A stretch of DNA of 64,000 nt, taken from Chlorokybus atmophyticus. Its lineage: Eukaryota > Streptophyta > Chlorokybophyceae > Chlorokybales > Chlorokybaceae. Positions within the stretch are counted from its first letter, which is position 1, and every line of letters starts with the position of its first letter. Location: positions 355,857 through 419,856 of the forward strand of contig RHPI01002615.1 of the NCBI GenBank assembly GCA_009103225.1. The letters run 5' to 3'. Shown here one piece after another: positions 48,139 to 61,407 of this stretch. The notes under the pieces are model-generated. The model had not been told where the DNA came from and did no database searches. It worked only from the letters and a program-made list of their open reading frames with translations. The translations under genes were made by a program, and so were the position numbers.

Positions 48139-49572
48139 ATGCAGCCTTGTGCATGCTGGTCCTCATTGCGGCTCAACACCAAAGTCCCAAACGCATTTCC
48201 ACCGGTGTCCTGGGTGCAACCTCCGATAGGTTGGGGGACCTGGTTTGGAATTGGATTGAGCAGTGCAGCGGTGTGCGCGGCCATGGCGGCGATGGCGGTG
48301 TCGGCGTCATCTCCCTCGTTGTCGTCGGGTTTCTGGGGTGTGCAGGCGGGGTGGAGGAAGGGGCAGGAGTCGACGCGGTCGACGGCGGCCGAGACAAGGA
48401 CCAGGCCAGCCAGCAGCACCACCACCACTGCGTTGTTTGGGTGGGGCAAGGACAAGGACAAGGGTAAGGAGGACAAGGGTAAGGGTGGCAAGAGCGGGGA
48501 CAAGAAGGCGCCCGCCCCTAAGCCCGGAAGTAATCAGCAGGCCCGGGCGGTGGAGAAGCCCAGGCCGGAATGCAAGAAGTGCGCCGGCTCGGGAGTGCTC
48601 GACTGCCCCACATGCAAGGTGACACGCGTGTCTTGCTTTGGGTTTTTGCGCGGTCTCAAGCATTGTTCTGTTGCTTGTTTGCCTGTCGTGCGCATTGCCG
48701 TGGAAAGCAGTTTCATTGCATTCATCACCAGACACCTACAAGCAACTAAACAGCAGTTTACAACCCCGAACACCCAAGTACACATAAAAACAAACCATCA
48801 CTCACACCAACCAAAGCACGCAAGTATGACAGCGAACAAAGCCACCAAACAAATCAACAAACGAACAAACCAACAAACAACGCACATTGTGCATGAGGAC
48901 TGCTGTGTGACATGGCATGAATTTGGCAGCCATTGATGGTTTGTTTCGCGCGGGCGCGTTGTACTCAGCTGATAATGTGGGTTCACGCACGCAGGGAACT
49001 GGGAGGAGTAAAAAGTCCGGAAACATACTGGAGCGATGGAAGTAAGTGCGTGCATCTGTGCTTGCGCATTGCTATCTCTGGTTGCAATCCGTGCTTGGGC
49101 CGAGGCCACTTAGAGGCATGAAGGGGGAAGCGGTGGGTGTATGAGTGGAAACATAATAATGTTGGCGTGTTGTGCAACGTTGCAACCACTACCTGCGGCG
49201 AGCACTTGTGCATGACTCGTGCATGGGCCTGTACATGTGAGAGGAGAGGGGACGGGAGGGGGAGGGAGGGCACGTGTGAGATTGAATGAGCTGTGATGAT
49301 GGGAGTGGGTACTTGTGCAAGCGAGCGAGCATGTATGATATCGCTAGTGATAGCATGGACGTGCCAAGTGTTCACATATGCGTGAAGCTTCCTGATGCAA
49401 CTAACATGTTGACTTGCACCCTCATATATTTGGCTGCTTGCAATCGTTGTCATGCACCTCTCGAAACCCAATGACTCATTGCAGGTGCATGGACTGCCAA
49501 GGCTTTGGGTACATTGGCTGCACAACTTGTGGGCAGACTGGTCTGACTCCAGAGCAACGAGGGGAGCGGTGA
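48139..49572 (+). CDS. DnaJ-type zinc-finger protein, BSD2-like, probably plastid
   Basis: Exons 48139-48618, 48995-49041 and 49485-49572 join in phase to 204 aa. The C-terminal part holds four CxxCxGxG-type motifs in order: CKKCAGSG, CPTCKGTG, CMDCQGFG and CTTCGQTG, which together bind two zinc ions. There is no J domain. Plant proteins of this shape (BSD2, a Rubisco assembly chaperone, and LQY1, a photosystem II repair factor) act in plastids. The N-terminus (SAAVCAAMAAMAVSASSPSL, then SGFWGVQAGWRKGQE) fits a transit peptide, followed by a Lys/Gly/Asp-rich linker. Either ATG 48139 or an internal ATG at about 48280 may be the start. Pairing with a fibrillin gene across a short divergent promoter supports a plastid job. 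Which of the plant homologues it equals cannot be decided. Confidence 0.87.
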
Positions 49573-50006
49573 AGCACAATCCGATGCACATCTTTTTGGT
49601 TGAATAACAGTTGTAGATATACCTGCACTCATGATGACACAGCAGTCGGGAGGCCTGTGATTTCATGTAAAGTAACATTTGGCGTAGGCGGCCCATGTAC
49701 CAGCTGCTGATGTAATTACAGCTCCGCAGCCTATGCGCCCTGTGCACATGTATGTCGGCCTACGCGTGCTTGCAGACCAGTTGGTGTTGCGTCCGTGTAA
49801 GCATGTGTGCATGCATGTGAAGACCAATCTACGGCAGAACAGTAACTGTGTCTCATGAACATGCCAAACAGCAGGCGATGCATCCAACGCGCCATGCTTC
49901 GCTAAATTTGCTTATGACGAGTCATACTGTCTAACCAATCAAGGCATCCATATCATCTCAACAATGAGGGATGCCTGCCATACCGATATGTACACGAACC
50001 TAAGAT
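49573..50006. other. Intergenic region between convergent genes
   Basis: Contains the 3' ends of the zinc-finger gene and fructosamine kinase. Nothing else was recognised. Confidence 0.5.
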
Positions 50007-51600
50007 TTACAGCAGACTAGAGATAATGCTCGCAGCGGAACTGCGATAGCCACCACCAAACCTGCACAAAACAGAACATGAGACTTCTTGCACCAAACAC
50101 TGCTTGCTGCTGATCTTGCCAGCATTGGCGTGCTCACTGGCATACAACGCAATTCTCACATGTTGAAGTGGTTGAGATAATGATAGAGCATGTACAGCTG
50201 GTGCCTGTCCTCAAAGCCCGGCTCTCGAGGTATCACCTGAACCATGCAAACCACAAGTCAGCTACGAGTCACTGCTGGATGAACCTCACACACGAGTCCA
50301 CATCAGACTCACCTCATGGTATGCCTGCCAAAACGATGACGAGAAACCCGCGCACCACGACATGCCAAACTCTGCCTCGCTATGGCCATCTGCGTGTGCA
50401 TATCTGGAGTTTTGCACACAACAACAATACAAGGACATATGCTTGCTCGCAAAGGTTGGAGTATTGAAATAACCCAAGCATGGTGTGTCGCGGTTACGTA
50501 CAGTATGTTGCTGGGTCTAGAATCACCGGGTTGGCGCTGCTGTCATAGCTGATGTTACCGCTCCAAAGGTCTCCATGCAGGAGCGCAGGCTTGATATCCA
50601 TTCCCTTGAAGAACTCCGGCAACTTGTCCAGCAGCCTCATGCCTGCCGCCCAAAGAAAGGTGTTGCTTGTCCAGGCATAACAATATAACCATGAACACAC
50701 ATTGTGCGACAACAGGAACATATACGGTGTGTTGGGAGAAGGCCAGTGCACACCTTTGCTGTACAGGTTGGAGTCATGGCGTGCAAGGTTGAGTTGGTGT
50801 TGCAATCTCCGCACGCGGTAGAACTCCACCCAATCATCCATCCATCCGTTAGGTTGGGGTGTGCTGCAAATAACACACACGTCAGATGGCACATACATGC
50901 ATGCCAGCATGATGATAAGCGTGACAACCCTCACTCCAGCCAGCAAGAAGTGCTTACTGTGTCACCTTCCTATGGTGTTGTCAACGTCAAAGCCAAAACC
51001 TTTGTCTGTGGTGCCTTTGAGATGCATATCTGCCAGCTGCTTTCCAAGCTTAGCCTGCATCATGCAGCGGTGCACCACTCAAAGTGAGAACACAATGTTG
51101 TGTTACGGTACCCCAAGTGATAGTGTTGTAATAGTGTTGTGATAATTGAGAAGGGACATATGTTTAATGATAGTACATTAACACCTGTCCATCCTTGCCG
51201 CCAGAACCAGGCGAGATGTACTCCATGATGATGAATGCCCCGCGGCTCAGCGTGCCGTACTTCAGTGGCTTGGGCACACGCACCGTCCCTGTCTCGTGCA
51301 TGGCTCCAAGCCCGGCTGCTTCACTTTCAAACATAGACACCGGAAGAGAACTGCGTATGACGCAAGTTATGTATGCGTGCACACACACATGCAAGTCATC
51401 AACATACGTCCAATGAGGTGAAGTCTGTGACAAGCACACCTGTGGGTCTTGACAAAGAAGTCTCCAGCGTCTGTTTGGTACTGGTAAGCGCTGTTGACGC
51501 AGCCGCCGCTGATGCTGCGAATATTTCGCACTTCTCGCGCGCCGCCTTCACTTAGGATCCAATCCTTGACTGGATCGACGCCTTGCGACACCGAAGCCAT
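50007..51600 (-). CDS. FN3K: Fructosamine/ketosamine-3-kinase
   Basis: Phosphorylates ketosamines formed when sugars react with lysine side chains, so that the sugar falls off; a protein-repair enzyme also found in plant plastids. About eight exons run from 51440-51600 to the stop at 50007. Landmarks in order: MASVSQGVDPVKDWILSEGG, ISGGCVNSAYQYQTDAGDFF, VKTH, FESEAAGLGAMHETGTVRVP, FIIMEYISPGSGGKDGQ, AKLGKQLADMHLKG, GFGFDVDNTIG, PNGWMDDWVEFYRVRRLQHQ, the catalytic ALLHGDLWSGNI, then VILDPATYYGHSEAEFGM, HQLYMLYHYLNHFNMFGGGY and RSSAASIISS. All kinase residues expected from the family are visible, including the Lys in VKTH and the Asp of HGDLWSGN. No obvious transit peptide is seen, so a cytosolic place is more likely. 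Confidence 0.95.
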
Positions 51601-52436
51601 TGTGCGTGTGACTGCGACCGCGATTGCACATGCTGAGAAGCGAGCAAGGGCAATGAGCGAATGCGACGTTGTCCAATGCATGTAAGCTGGCACTGACGCC
51701 AAGCACGACTAATTGCAGTGGAGGTGAGGGTAAACTAGGATGAAAATGCAAGTAACCAATCGTCTTGCTTCGGGAGCCGCACACACGGCAATGCATGTGC
51801 ATGTGCATGCAGCAAGCTAACTTCAAGCCGCGCACAACAAGACGCAAACTGCTGTTAGGCAGGACTGAGCTTGGTTATGCTGGTAACATTCTGCTTGTTT
51901 GACACACAAACTCACAGCACATCCATTATGGAATTGCAATCTGAAACCCCTAGCCCCAAGATTACTTGCTGGCACGTGTCCTGCCCAACCAACACACAAG
52001 CAACCTTTGCAAGTCGCACACTTACCAGGGCTGATAGGCGCCGCTTGACTTGTCAACGTGTGCGTCGTGCGGTGCCGCCTCAGCTGCAGCTGGCGCTGGG
52101 GTTCTCCCCGGCCAGCGCAAGAAGCGGAGCTGCTGCGGACAGGCTGCGAGGCCAACCCTGTGAAGACCGGCAGACTGCTTGCACCCCCTCCTGACCAAGA
52201 AGCAGTACCTCTCACCGCCGCCGCCGCGACCGCCATGCTTGCAGTTGCCACATGCATGCTTGTGGTGGCAGTGTCTGCATTATTTGCTGGCGACGGAGGT
52301 GTAGGCGGTGGTCTAGGCCAAGGCGGGGGGTGTAGGCGGAGGCGTAGTTGTTGCGCACATGGGCGGTGCTGCTGAGCTTCGGCGGGGCGGTGATGGCCGC
52401 CCGCCGGTGGTGGCCTCCGCTGGCTTCTGGCAATAG

Positions 52437-52493
52437 TGCTCCTGCCGCTGTGATGCGGCAGGAGCACTATGCCGCATCACAGCGGCAGGAGCA
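52437..52493. repeat. Perfect inverted repeat, 24-bp arms with 9-base loop
   Basis: Bases 52437-52460 are the exact reverse complement of 52470-52493. A second palindrome overlaps it: 52436-52448 pairs with 52455-52467 around TGTGAT. The word CTCCTGCCGC or its complement therefore occurs three times in under 60 bases, allowing two alternative hairpins. Confidence 0.92.
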
Positions 52494-54272
52494 GTGGGAC
52501 GTTTGCCTACTGAGACTTGCTGAGACTTGCTGAGGCGACGGATGGCTACCGTGGCTTGCCGTGGATTTGCAGCCCAATAAACAGCAGGTGCAGTTGCTGC
52601 GGGAATGGTTAGCACGCTGCTAGGTCGCATTGCGGGTTTGGTTGGAAAGCAGGGACATCCCCCGAAAAACGTTGATAGCTAAAATCGTTCAAGTGCATTG
52701 CATGCTCTACATCTAGTGCCCTGACTGACATTTAACTCGCATTTGGTGAGCTCCGCACTGCACCGCGTGTATACAGGCTTTGAACTTGTATGTGAGACGG
52801 ACACGCATTGACATATATGCGTATTACGTGCATCCACATGCGGGCATGTGTGGGCACATACGCCTGCACACGGCCATACTGCTTTCTCAGGACGCTGGCA
52901 TGCACGACGTAAATGCTGCGTGCCACGCATGCCAAGTCAGTTGCTTGGCTGGCTTTACATAGTTGCATAGTTTTGTGCTGCATGCATAACTCTGTGTTGG
53001 GTGTGTTTCATTCATTGCACTGCTACTGTGCCGTAGTACCACTGTCAACGCCACACACTGCAGCTTTGCACATTTCTGGGGCGAAGCTTGGTTGCATGAA
53101 AAGGTGGCTTGGGTCTGTGATTCGACTGTTGTGCGTCCATGTTATGTGTTTGCGCTTGGTATTCGGTGCATATGTGCGTGCGTGCGCGTGTGGATAGGTA
53201 CGCTCACTCTATGCCATAGTTTGGGATACTTCATGCCTTTTTCCAAGCGCTGCCTTGGGAAGCACATCATGGGAAAAGCTTTGACCTGCTGTAAATCGCA
53301 GTGATGTAAGCAGGTGACCTGGAAGTGTATTGAGGTGGTCATGCGTTGGCGCAAGTGATAGTGTGCGTGTGATTGGTTGATTCAATACAAAACCAGCCAT
53401 CAGCCACGTGGCCTCGAGACTTGTCTTGGATATTGCTACAGTGACAATTAAACTGCACGACAACAAAGCGCAAGCAGTGTGATGCTGAGCTTGTGTTCTG
53501 CCACGTATCAAGCTATTGTCAGCTTGGCGTGTTATAGTACATGCCACTTCAACGCTGTTGAAGCACAGGGAGTTGTTCGCCGGTGCTGGGCAGTGTAGCT
53601 CAGGAAACAGTTGTGTATTGGCTCTTGGGAAAGGTTTTGAAAGGGTGTAGTACGTCCAGACTATTCAGGTAGGTGTGCATCATCTGCAATGCAGCCTGCA
53701 CATTGTGTATGGGAGTCATTAAACTCTCGCCGGTATGTGTAGTGATCAACGTCCACCATACCAGCGCACACATACCATACACAGCATATGCCATGTGGCA
53801 TCCAAATCACACCCGCCGAAGACAATCTGTGTAGCTGCCGCTTTGCATTGCCATCTCTGCATGCGTACAGAACAGGTACACTTTCACCCACACACTTCCG
53901 ATGCACAGCATATGGAAGACCAACGACGTTAATAATTCCTATTTACTTTGGCATACAAGCATTGACTGTCAGACCAACAACACTCTTCTACGATGCACAA
54001 GTGGGTGGTTGTTAGTTGCTACCATGCCTAGCACACCATACAAACCAGCACCACAATGCTACCGCCAAGTGCTCACACCATCCCGCCGCGGGATGTGAGC
54101 ATATAAGAGGACGTGACACTCGGCTAGTGGCACGTCTACTTATATGGAACTGGTAGCATGTAGACAAAGACACCCCTGGTTGTTCGTGAGGGTGCTTAAA
54201 GTGTAGTCTGTTGCAAACAATGGTGTTAGTGCCAACTCTATCACGTATGTCGACTTGCATCAAGAGGCGCTT

Positions 54273-54311
54273 GTGTACTTGTGCCTAATACACACATGGG
54301 CACAAGTACAC
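54273..54311. repeat. Inverted repeat, 13-bp arms
   Basis: Bases 54273-54285 are the reverse complement of 54299-54311 with a 13-base spacer. It lies in the gene-poor region and no function is suggested. Confidence 0.8.
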
Positions 54312-57300
54312 ATGCGCATCTTCTTTACACTCGGCGCACTTGCAATGCACACACAAACAAGCAAGCCGAGCAGAAAGTAGCAGCGCTAGTGCACGTGGCC
54401 TCCTTAGTGGACGCAACCGCCATGGGTTCAACCCACGGTCAAGTTGTAGAAGATTGAATAAGAATATACTTGCATGCCACACCATGCATTCCTTCTTTAC
54501 AAGGACCTCCCAATACACTCTGCCCAATTGGAAAGCTTGTACACACGCGCTTGTATAAAGTAACCAAAGTGTCACGCCTATAAGGCTGGCAAGAGTCATT
54601 CTCTGTCCCTTACTTATGTTGTAGTAAGATGAGAATCCATGGGGACTCATTCCTTATAAGCAAGTGTAGTGCTTATGGGGTATGCTCTCACTTAGGTCTA
54701 CTTTTAAGCCTATGAGGGCCCTAAGTGATGATAAACTACAAGGCATTGATGCTGGGCTATCACAGAGCTGGTCAATGCAGCCTATGGCATGTGAGCCTTG
54801 AGTACGGCATTGTGAGTTGCCACAGGAAGTAGCAGTAACAAGAGTGTGAGCCAGGTTGGCAAACCACAGGATTTGTACTGTGGGTGCGATTTGCCACATG
54901 TGTGACAGCTGCAAGGCAAGTAGTGCCTGTGTGGCAATCCGCAAGTACACATGTATTAGGAGAGCTTGAATATGTAGTTCCGCGGTAAGAATGTCACTCC
55001 TACAATGTATTTACCACCCAAGGTGGTTTTATACTCCCGAGGTAAAGTTTATTGGTTCCGATGTTGAGTCAAGGTCAGCGCATAGTGACAAGGCCTATGT
55101 GGCCTTGGACATCCTGCGTGCTAGGTCGGGAGAGCATGTGGTGTAAATGCTAAGTTGCATTCTTGAGAAGGGATCCAATTAGTATTGATCAAGACATCAG
55201 TGTGTGTTCACCTTACAAGAAGGCCACTTGTGCGTGGGGTGCTTGGTTGTTAGCTGTTGAAGGGGCTCTCCCCCTCATCCCTTGTGGGGTGGGGTGAGGT
55301 GGGGTGGTGGGTGTGTTGGGCGTGTGTGTACCTGCGGCTGGAGCTGTGTGGAGAGGCCGGTGGTCCTCTCCTCCCTTGTTGCCAAGCTGCAACTTCCCCT
55401 GCACCATGGTGCTGGTGGGACTTCCACTGTAAGTTCTCAGTGCTTGTGCATAAAATTTGCCAAGCCCCTATAAGCAAGTAAGTAGTGGTATCGTTACACA
55501 ATAGGCATTGCTCTAAGCTGGTATGTGTTAATGTGGCTTTCTTACCCTCTCCATTAAGATCACATGCAAGTGTTTGGCTATCAGCGCGCTGCGTGATTTT
55601 ACTTAGTTATGAAAAATATGGACATGATGAGCTGCGTTCTTGACTTGGTCATTGTAAGTAGTTAGGCGGTATAAAGGTTAACATCTGACTGATATTGATA
55701 GCTATTATATCGTACACATTATTGAAGAGTCTGGTGAGCGTTACCCAATGTGCAATATCTCACAATGTATTGTATGTCATTAACATATAAGGTACCAAGT
55801 TGGTACGTACGTATACTATATTGTAAAAGATTGTGATAGAGTATAAGTAAATTTGGCATTACTTTGAACCTGCTTAGCAAGCATCCGTGAGAAATCACCC
55901 TCATATATCATGACTTGTGTAGCCGCTACACAGGTTGTTTCATAATGTGTGTAGTTTGACATGTCGCTATCTATACTGCTTAATTAAAAGAGCGAAAGTT
56001 TTACTGCACAAAGGGAGCAGATAATGTGTGTTGTTTTCGACTCAATGATGTACTATATTAACCTAAATAGACTTCATACGGGAAGGCTGCCCCCCTGCCG
56101 TGTGGATGGCACATATGAACTTGGCACAACCAAAGACTCCTTTCATTTACACCGTACACACTTCCCGTGTGAGTACGTAATTTGTACTAGTACGCATATA
56201 TAAAGCAAACAGATGCAACATAGCGATGCACATTGAAGCAATCAAGCAGTCAAGTCTCGTGCCACATTACAGTTACGTTAAGCATAGCAACCCATTTGGG
56301 GGGGGGCCAGAGCAGCGCTAGACGCTAAGACCTTAGGTATGTAGACAACCACGGGGCAGGGTGGGGTACGGGGAAAGAGTGCAGCAAGGAGCAAAGGTAA
56401 CCACCTGCACAGCAGGCGGGTATGTATGTATGCATGTCTAACAGGGAGGGCTAGGATAGTGTAGCGTGTTAAACAGAAACTAGCAGTGTGTGATAGCCCG
56501 GTGGTGATGCGCATGAGCATGCTTGCATGTTGTTTGCTATGCGCTTGTGTGCGTCATGTGTGCCTACAACTGCCTCGCGCATATTCTGTGCACTCAAGCC
56601 CTCATGGGCCGGATGGTCCATGGTAACGATGCCATCGGATCTTGTGATAACTTATGGTCGATAAGTGCAGTGTGTACGCTACATGAAAGGCGCGGCACAT
56701 GCCCGAATGGCGCCCTTGTCGCGCTGCTGCTCTCACTCTCACTGTCTCTCGCGCGCGAGCTCTCTCACTCGCTCCGTCTCGAGAGCCTCAGAGCAGAGAG
56801 CGAGCGAGCGAGGGAGCGAGACGGATCGGTCTGACATGCATGCTCGCGTACGCGTGTGTGCCAGACCTATCCGTCCAGCTGCAGGTCCAGCTGTACCAGC
56901 AGTGGCTGTGGGGGGCGGCGGTGGTGGAAAACCGTGGGGTTAGCAGAGCTGTGACTGTTATGGTTTGGCTGCCGGTGTAAAGTTCCCTGATGCTGCGCCG
57001 GTGCTGCAGCTGCTAAGCTTAGCCACCAGCCTGCTTTCCTGCCGTTGAGAGACAATCGGGCGCAGCAGCAGCTGTGCTGTGGTTATTGTGGGGACTCGAG
57101 CTTCAGGGGCAATGGGCGGCGGGAGGCACCGACCGACAGCAAATGAAAGCCCGTGAGTTGTTGTTGCCGTTGATAATGTTTGGATCCAAAGCTTGCGCAT
57201 GCCTTGTTGTTGCTTGGTCTGTGCCCGCAGTAGCAGCGACTTGCTGAGCACAGTGCGGCAGGCTGCTTGTCTGTGACTGTCTAGTTGGCTGCATGGTGTG

Positions 57301-59549
57301 CAGTCGCAACAGGTGGAGTTCTTGGCAGTTTCACTCTAGTAAATGTGGGCGATCAGGTCCCATGCTTGCATTGCTGCGCACCCTTACGATGAGCTTGAGC
57401 TCATGGCGCCATCACAATAGCGCAGACAGCACGTGCACCCGCGCACGGACACATGTGTGTATACATGCGCACACACTCACACCACAAGCACATGTGCAGG
57501 GCGCCTGCGGCGATAGCGCCAAGCCTGCACCAGCAGCCGCATCAAGTAAGCGTTTGATTGGGTCACGTAGTGTGCCTCACACAACATACTGTGCACTGTG
57601 GTGTATATGCGGTTACATGCCTTTGACGCAGAGCAGCCTGTGCAACCTTGATTCAAGGTCAAGCCTGAGGTTGCAAGAAAACAGTAGCATGTGTACAACA
57701 TCGCATGGGTACAAGCTGTTACTACTACTTTACTCAATCTTAATTGTTTCACAGCACATACCTTCAAAGCAAACTGCTGTGCGCCTCTTTACCACGTCTT
57801 TAGGATACTAGCATGTTGTTGCACGTCTATAGACAGAGAAATTATGTCCAGTTAAGCATGCACATGTCACATGTGGAATTGCATGCATAGCACAGTTAAC
57901 GACATCAGTGTGTGACGTGACACCATGCACAATACCATACGTGGAGGCACACGCAATGGCATGCAAACCTACGTTGAACAGCAACGACAGGACAATGGTG
58001 CAAACGGTGATTACCAACGTCCCTGTGGCGATGCGCGCCGCAGGTCACAAACAGCGGCTTTCAACGAAAGAGACGCTCAGGTTAAACTGCCTGCACCAGC
58101 CGTTACCACCCAAAAGCAGGTACCCAGCGTGGCCATGGGTGTTCAGCCGCTTGTTGCATACAACATCTGTGTGCGTGCAAAATGTCACATACGGTACTAG
58201 AAGCTGTCGACCAAAAGCTTGTGTAGGAGCATGCAAATTTTTGCTGCATGTTGGCCAGCACTGGTGTGACACATTTTGTGTCAGTTGTAGGACCAAAACA
58301 AGGCATCCGGCTCCAAAGTAGCATTGGGCAAGGTGGCGAAACCTTCGTCACATCTAAGCAACAAGGTGTGTACCAGCTATTCAGCATGCATTAACACCTT
58401 GTACGTGTTAGTTACTGCCCTATAGACGTCTGCCCGTACGGACAATCACGCGCACGATTGCCTGCTGCTATCTGCAGTGCACAGCTAAAGCGTCATAGGA
58501 ATACTGATCTTGTCTGCACGTCAGCCACAACGACACTACAGCTGCACGCCAGCCCGCCCACCGCACTGTCATTCTAACCACTGCTTATTATGACGCCGTG
58601 AATACCTTCAGCTAGCTCTGCCTTGGACAGCGAGGACATGAGCTTCATGCAGCACATCACCCCCAACACCACTGGTGGCACCCCCACTCCCACTCTGACC
58701 CACCTTCCTCTCCACTGTAGTCAAACACGCATGGACCTGCATACACAGCCTGTGTGTGCGATCGATCTCAGACAACGGTTGCGACACACCTTTGCATGAC
58801 GCGATCGCCGTGATGGACGGTCCAGCAGGCCGCCCAGATTTGCATGTGTTGATACATGTATTGACACGAGTATCCACCACGCAGACTGTGTGTTACTACT
58901 TGTGCGCTTGTGCGTGTGTACACGCGCGTACTTGAGTACAAACTGCGCGTGCGCGCAAGCGTACACATACACACATGTGCATACCAACCTTCTTGGCCAT
59001 ATCCTCTCGCGCGTGCGTGTGCACGCGTGTGTCTGCGTGCGTGCATGTGTGTGCGCCTAGGATAAAAATAGGCACACACCACAACTGTGCTCACCCCCAC
59101 CCCCACCAACATAACCACCACCACACCTCTCCCTTTCCCTCGCTCACTTGCCCCGCGTGCAGGCGCGAGCACAGCCAGTCCTAACACAGCAACACGACGC
59201 AGGGTCTCGCCCGCTGCTCGCTGTCCTCGACGCGGACAGATGTGGAGCAGTGCGGGGCCGTCCAACAGACAGCCTGGCACGGGATAGTTGCTGTTGGTGT
59301 CGACGTTGTTGGTGGTGTTGAAAGCAGGGAATGGTACGGATTATTATCCTAGGGTGATACTAATGGGCTTGTATAGATCGACACAACATGGCTTGGCATG
59401 CATGCATGCGTGTGAGTGTGAGTGTGACTTGTACATGCATACACGTGAACGATATTCAAGCGTGCGCCGTTTATTCTTGACCATCATCAGGTCTGTCTAC
59501 AAGCAAGCTACAGAACCAACCGATTTTATTCGTAACGTCTCCTGGTCTC

Positions 59550-61407
59550 CTAGAGTGGTCCCCACTTATCGACTGCCTGTCCGTAGCAGCAGAAGTGCAG
59601 CCACTGATAGAAGGGTTGATGCGCCCCTCCCCCGAACTGGCCCTGCGCCGGGTACCCCTGCTCGGTAGTGAAGCCGGCGTCTCCCGCCCCGGACTTGACG
59701 CTGAACCCGCCGGCCCACACTTGGAGTCCCGTGGACCCTGCCGTCCACCCGTCCGGACAGCCCCCGCCTCTACGCAACACGCAGTGAGAGTGCGTGCCCG
59801 TCTGCAGGAGAGGCGTCAGGTAGCTCGACATGGGCTGCAGCTGCTGGGCCTGCGCATCCAGAACCGCCTGCAGGGCGGGGATTCGGGTGTTGTTTTGTTG
59901 GTCGACATCCTGGCGCAGCTGAGCCAGGTCAGCGGTCACCTGAGCCAGGTTGGCGGCCAGGGACGCGGCCTGGGTGTCGGCGCGGGTGGACAGGGCGTCC
60001 AGGGCGGCGCGCAGGGAGGCGACGGAGGTTTGCAGGATCTCCACCTGGGTGGGCTCGGGGGTGCGGTACAACAGGGCGTGGTAGGTGCCGCCGATGGAGG
60101 TGAAGATGTTGATGTCCACGCGGTCCAGGTTGGGGGTGGCCAGGGCTTTCGGGGTGAGGGCGCAGAACACGCTGTAAGAGACCAGCGGGGAGAGATCCAC
60201 GTGGCTGAAGTTGCGCCTTCGATTGCGAGCGATGGTCTCCCCGAGCAGCTGGCAAGCCGCTGCGCCTGGAGGATACGTCAACAGGCCAGAGATCTCCGCG
60301 GTGGAGTGCGGCCCCGGGGGATCGAAGACGACGTCGAGGGTGAGGCTGTTGCCGCGCATGCCGTTGGTCTGCTGGATGTGCACGCCACCAACGTATAGCT
60401 GCAGGCACGCCACGTAGGCCTGAATTACCTCGGGGGCGACAACCCTGCGCGCATAGGTGCAGATTCAGTATTGCAACCCAATGCGATGTGAGCACACATG
60501 TGCGCACACACACGCTCAAGTCACATGATCACGCACAACGGACTGGTGGTCAAGTGCATACTCGGGTTTGTGGACTGAGTACCAAGCAAATTACTTGGAC
60601 AACACCGTGACCGCACTGTCCTGCCAGGACTCCACAGACGAGCTTCCGCACTGGCTGTGCTGATAAGCGACGACCGACTCCATGTACTGCGTGAACTGTG
60701 TCTCCGTCATCCTCGAGCCACTTGAAGACCCGCCTCCTCCTGCCAAACAGCCACAAGCAGACACATGAGAGGACGCGCGCACATAGCAATCTGCAGCAAA
60801 CAACTTGAACCAAACTTGCAATGTGCTGTGTGCGTATGGCTGCAGTAGCAGAAGCACCCAGCACTCACCGAGACAGACGACACTTAAGACGCAAACGTTG
60901 CCATTGGCGGCATTGGACGACGAAGTACCAGTGGTTGTGCTCGTGTCCAGTAGATACTGCAACAACAACACATGCATGCGTGAGCAAGGGCCGCGCTGAT
61001 ATGGTGTCACAAACACCAATGTCAACACTCGTGCAGCAGGGTGCTTGTAGAGAGCTCACAACTGTTGGCGAATTCGCATGCATAGATACAGCCGCAGTTT
61101 ACCTGTGAGTAGGTGTAGCTCGAGTCGAACTGGCACATGGACGCGTGAAACGAATCGTAGCTGCTTGAGAAGTTCCGCAGCAGGTACGTGTTATAGATGC
61201 CTGCAGAAAGCACTGCGGCGCACGAGCTGCGCACAGAGACAGGGTGTCAATGAGTCAGAAACGTGGTTGCCATGCACATGCACACGCCTCATTGACTTAC
61301 TCTCCCGCTGTCGTTGCATCAGCCGGCAGCGTTCCCCATCCCGCAAGGGTTGCAAGGAGGCAGGTCCATGCCAGCACCACCGAGCAGAAGCGATCAGGCC
61401 TCACCAT
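59550..61407 (-). CDS. Secreted protein of unknown family, coiled-coil centre and Cys/Gly-rich end
   Basis: Exons 61301-61407, 61103-61226, 60869-60956, 60595-60739 and 59550-60444 join in phase, 452 aa. The start ATG gives a clear signal peptide (VVLAWTCLLATLAGWGTLPA). Next is a Cys-containing region (SCAAVLSAGIYNTYLLRNFS, SMCQFDSSYTYSQ) and a Ser/Thr/Gly linker. A larger globular part follows (VVAPEVIQAYVACLQLYVGG, SLTLDVVFDPPGPHS, YSVFCALTPKALAT). Then comes a coiled coil of about 75 residues (LQTSVASLRAALDALSTRAD, LAANLAQVTADLAQLRQDVD). The last 85 residues are rich in Gly, Cys and aromatic residues (CVLRRGGGCPDGWTAGSTGL, FYQWLHFCCYGQAVDKW). The coiled coil suggests oligomers with exposed C-terminal heads. 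No family is recognised. Confidence 0.8.

Larger units (their letters stand above)
51601..59549. other. 7.9 kb without a confident gene
   Basis: A minus-strand frame at 52313-52630 begins like an organelle transit peptide (MRPSSVLTIPAATAPAVYWA) but runs into an inverted repeat and has no confirmed partner exon. Another (57251 down to 56958) has a similar Arg/Ser-rich start. On the minus strand at 58608-58800 a frame reads ITAIASCKGVSQPLSEIDRT and continues to VQGRAS before a stop; it could be the last exon of a gene but has no recognised family. The part from 53000 to 56500 is AT-richer and poor in frames. A purine-rich GAGC stretch and its pyrimidine-rich partner lie at 56727-56822. Confidence 0.4.

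Noticed and set aside
48087-48503. Minus-strand open frame of 138 codons with a hydrophobic run, antisense to the first exon of the zinc-finger gene
   Set aside because: The plus strand here must be coding because CKKCAGSG continues in phase into two further exons with zinc motifs; the antisense frame has no partner exons.
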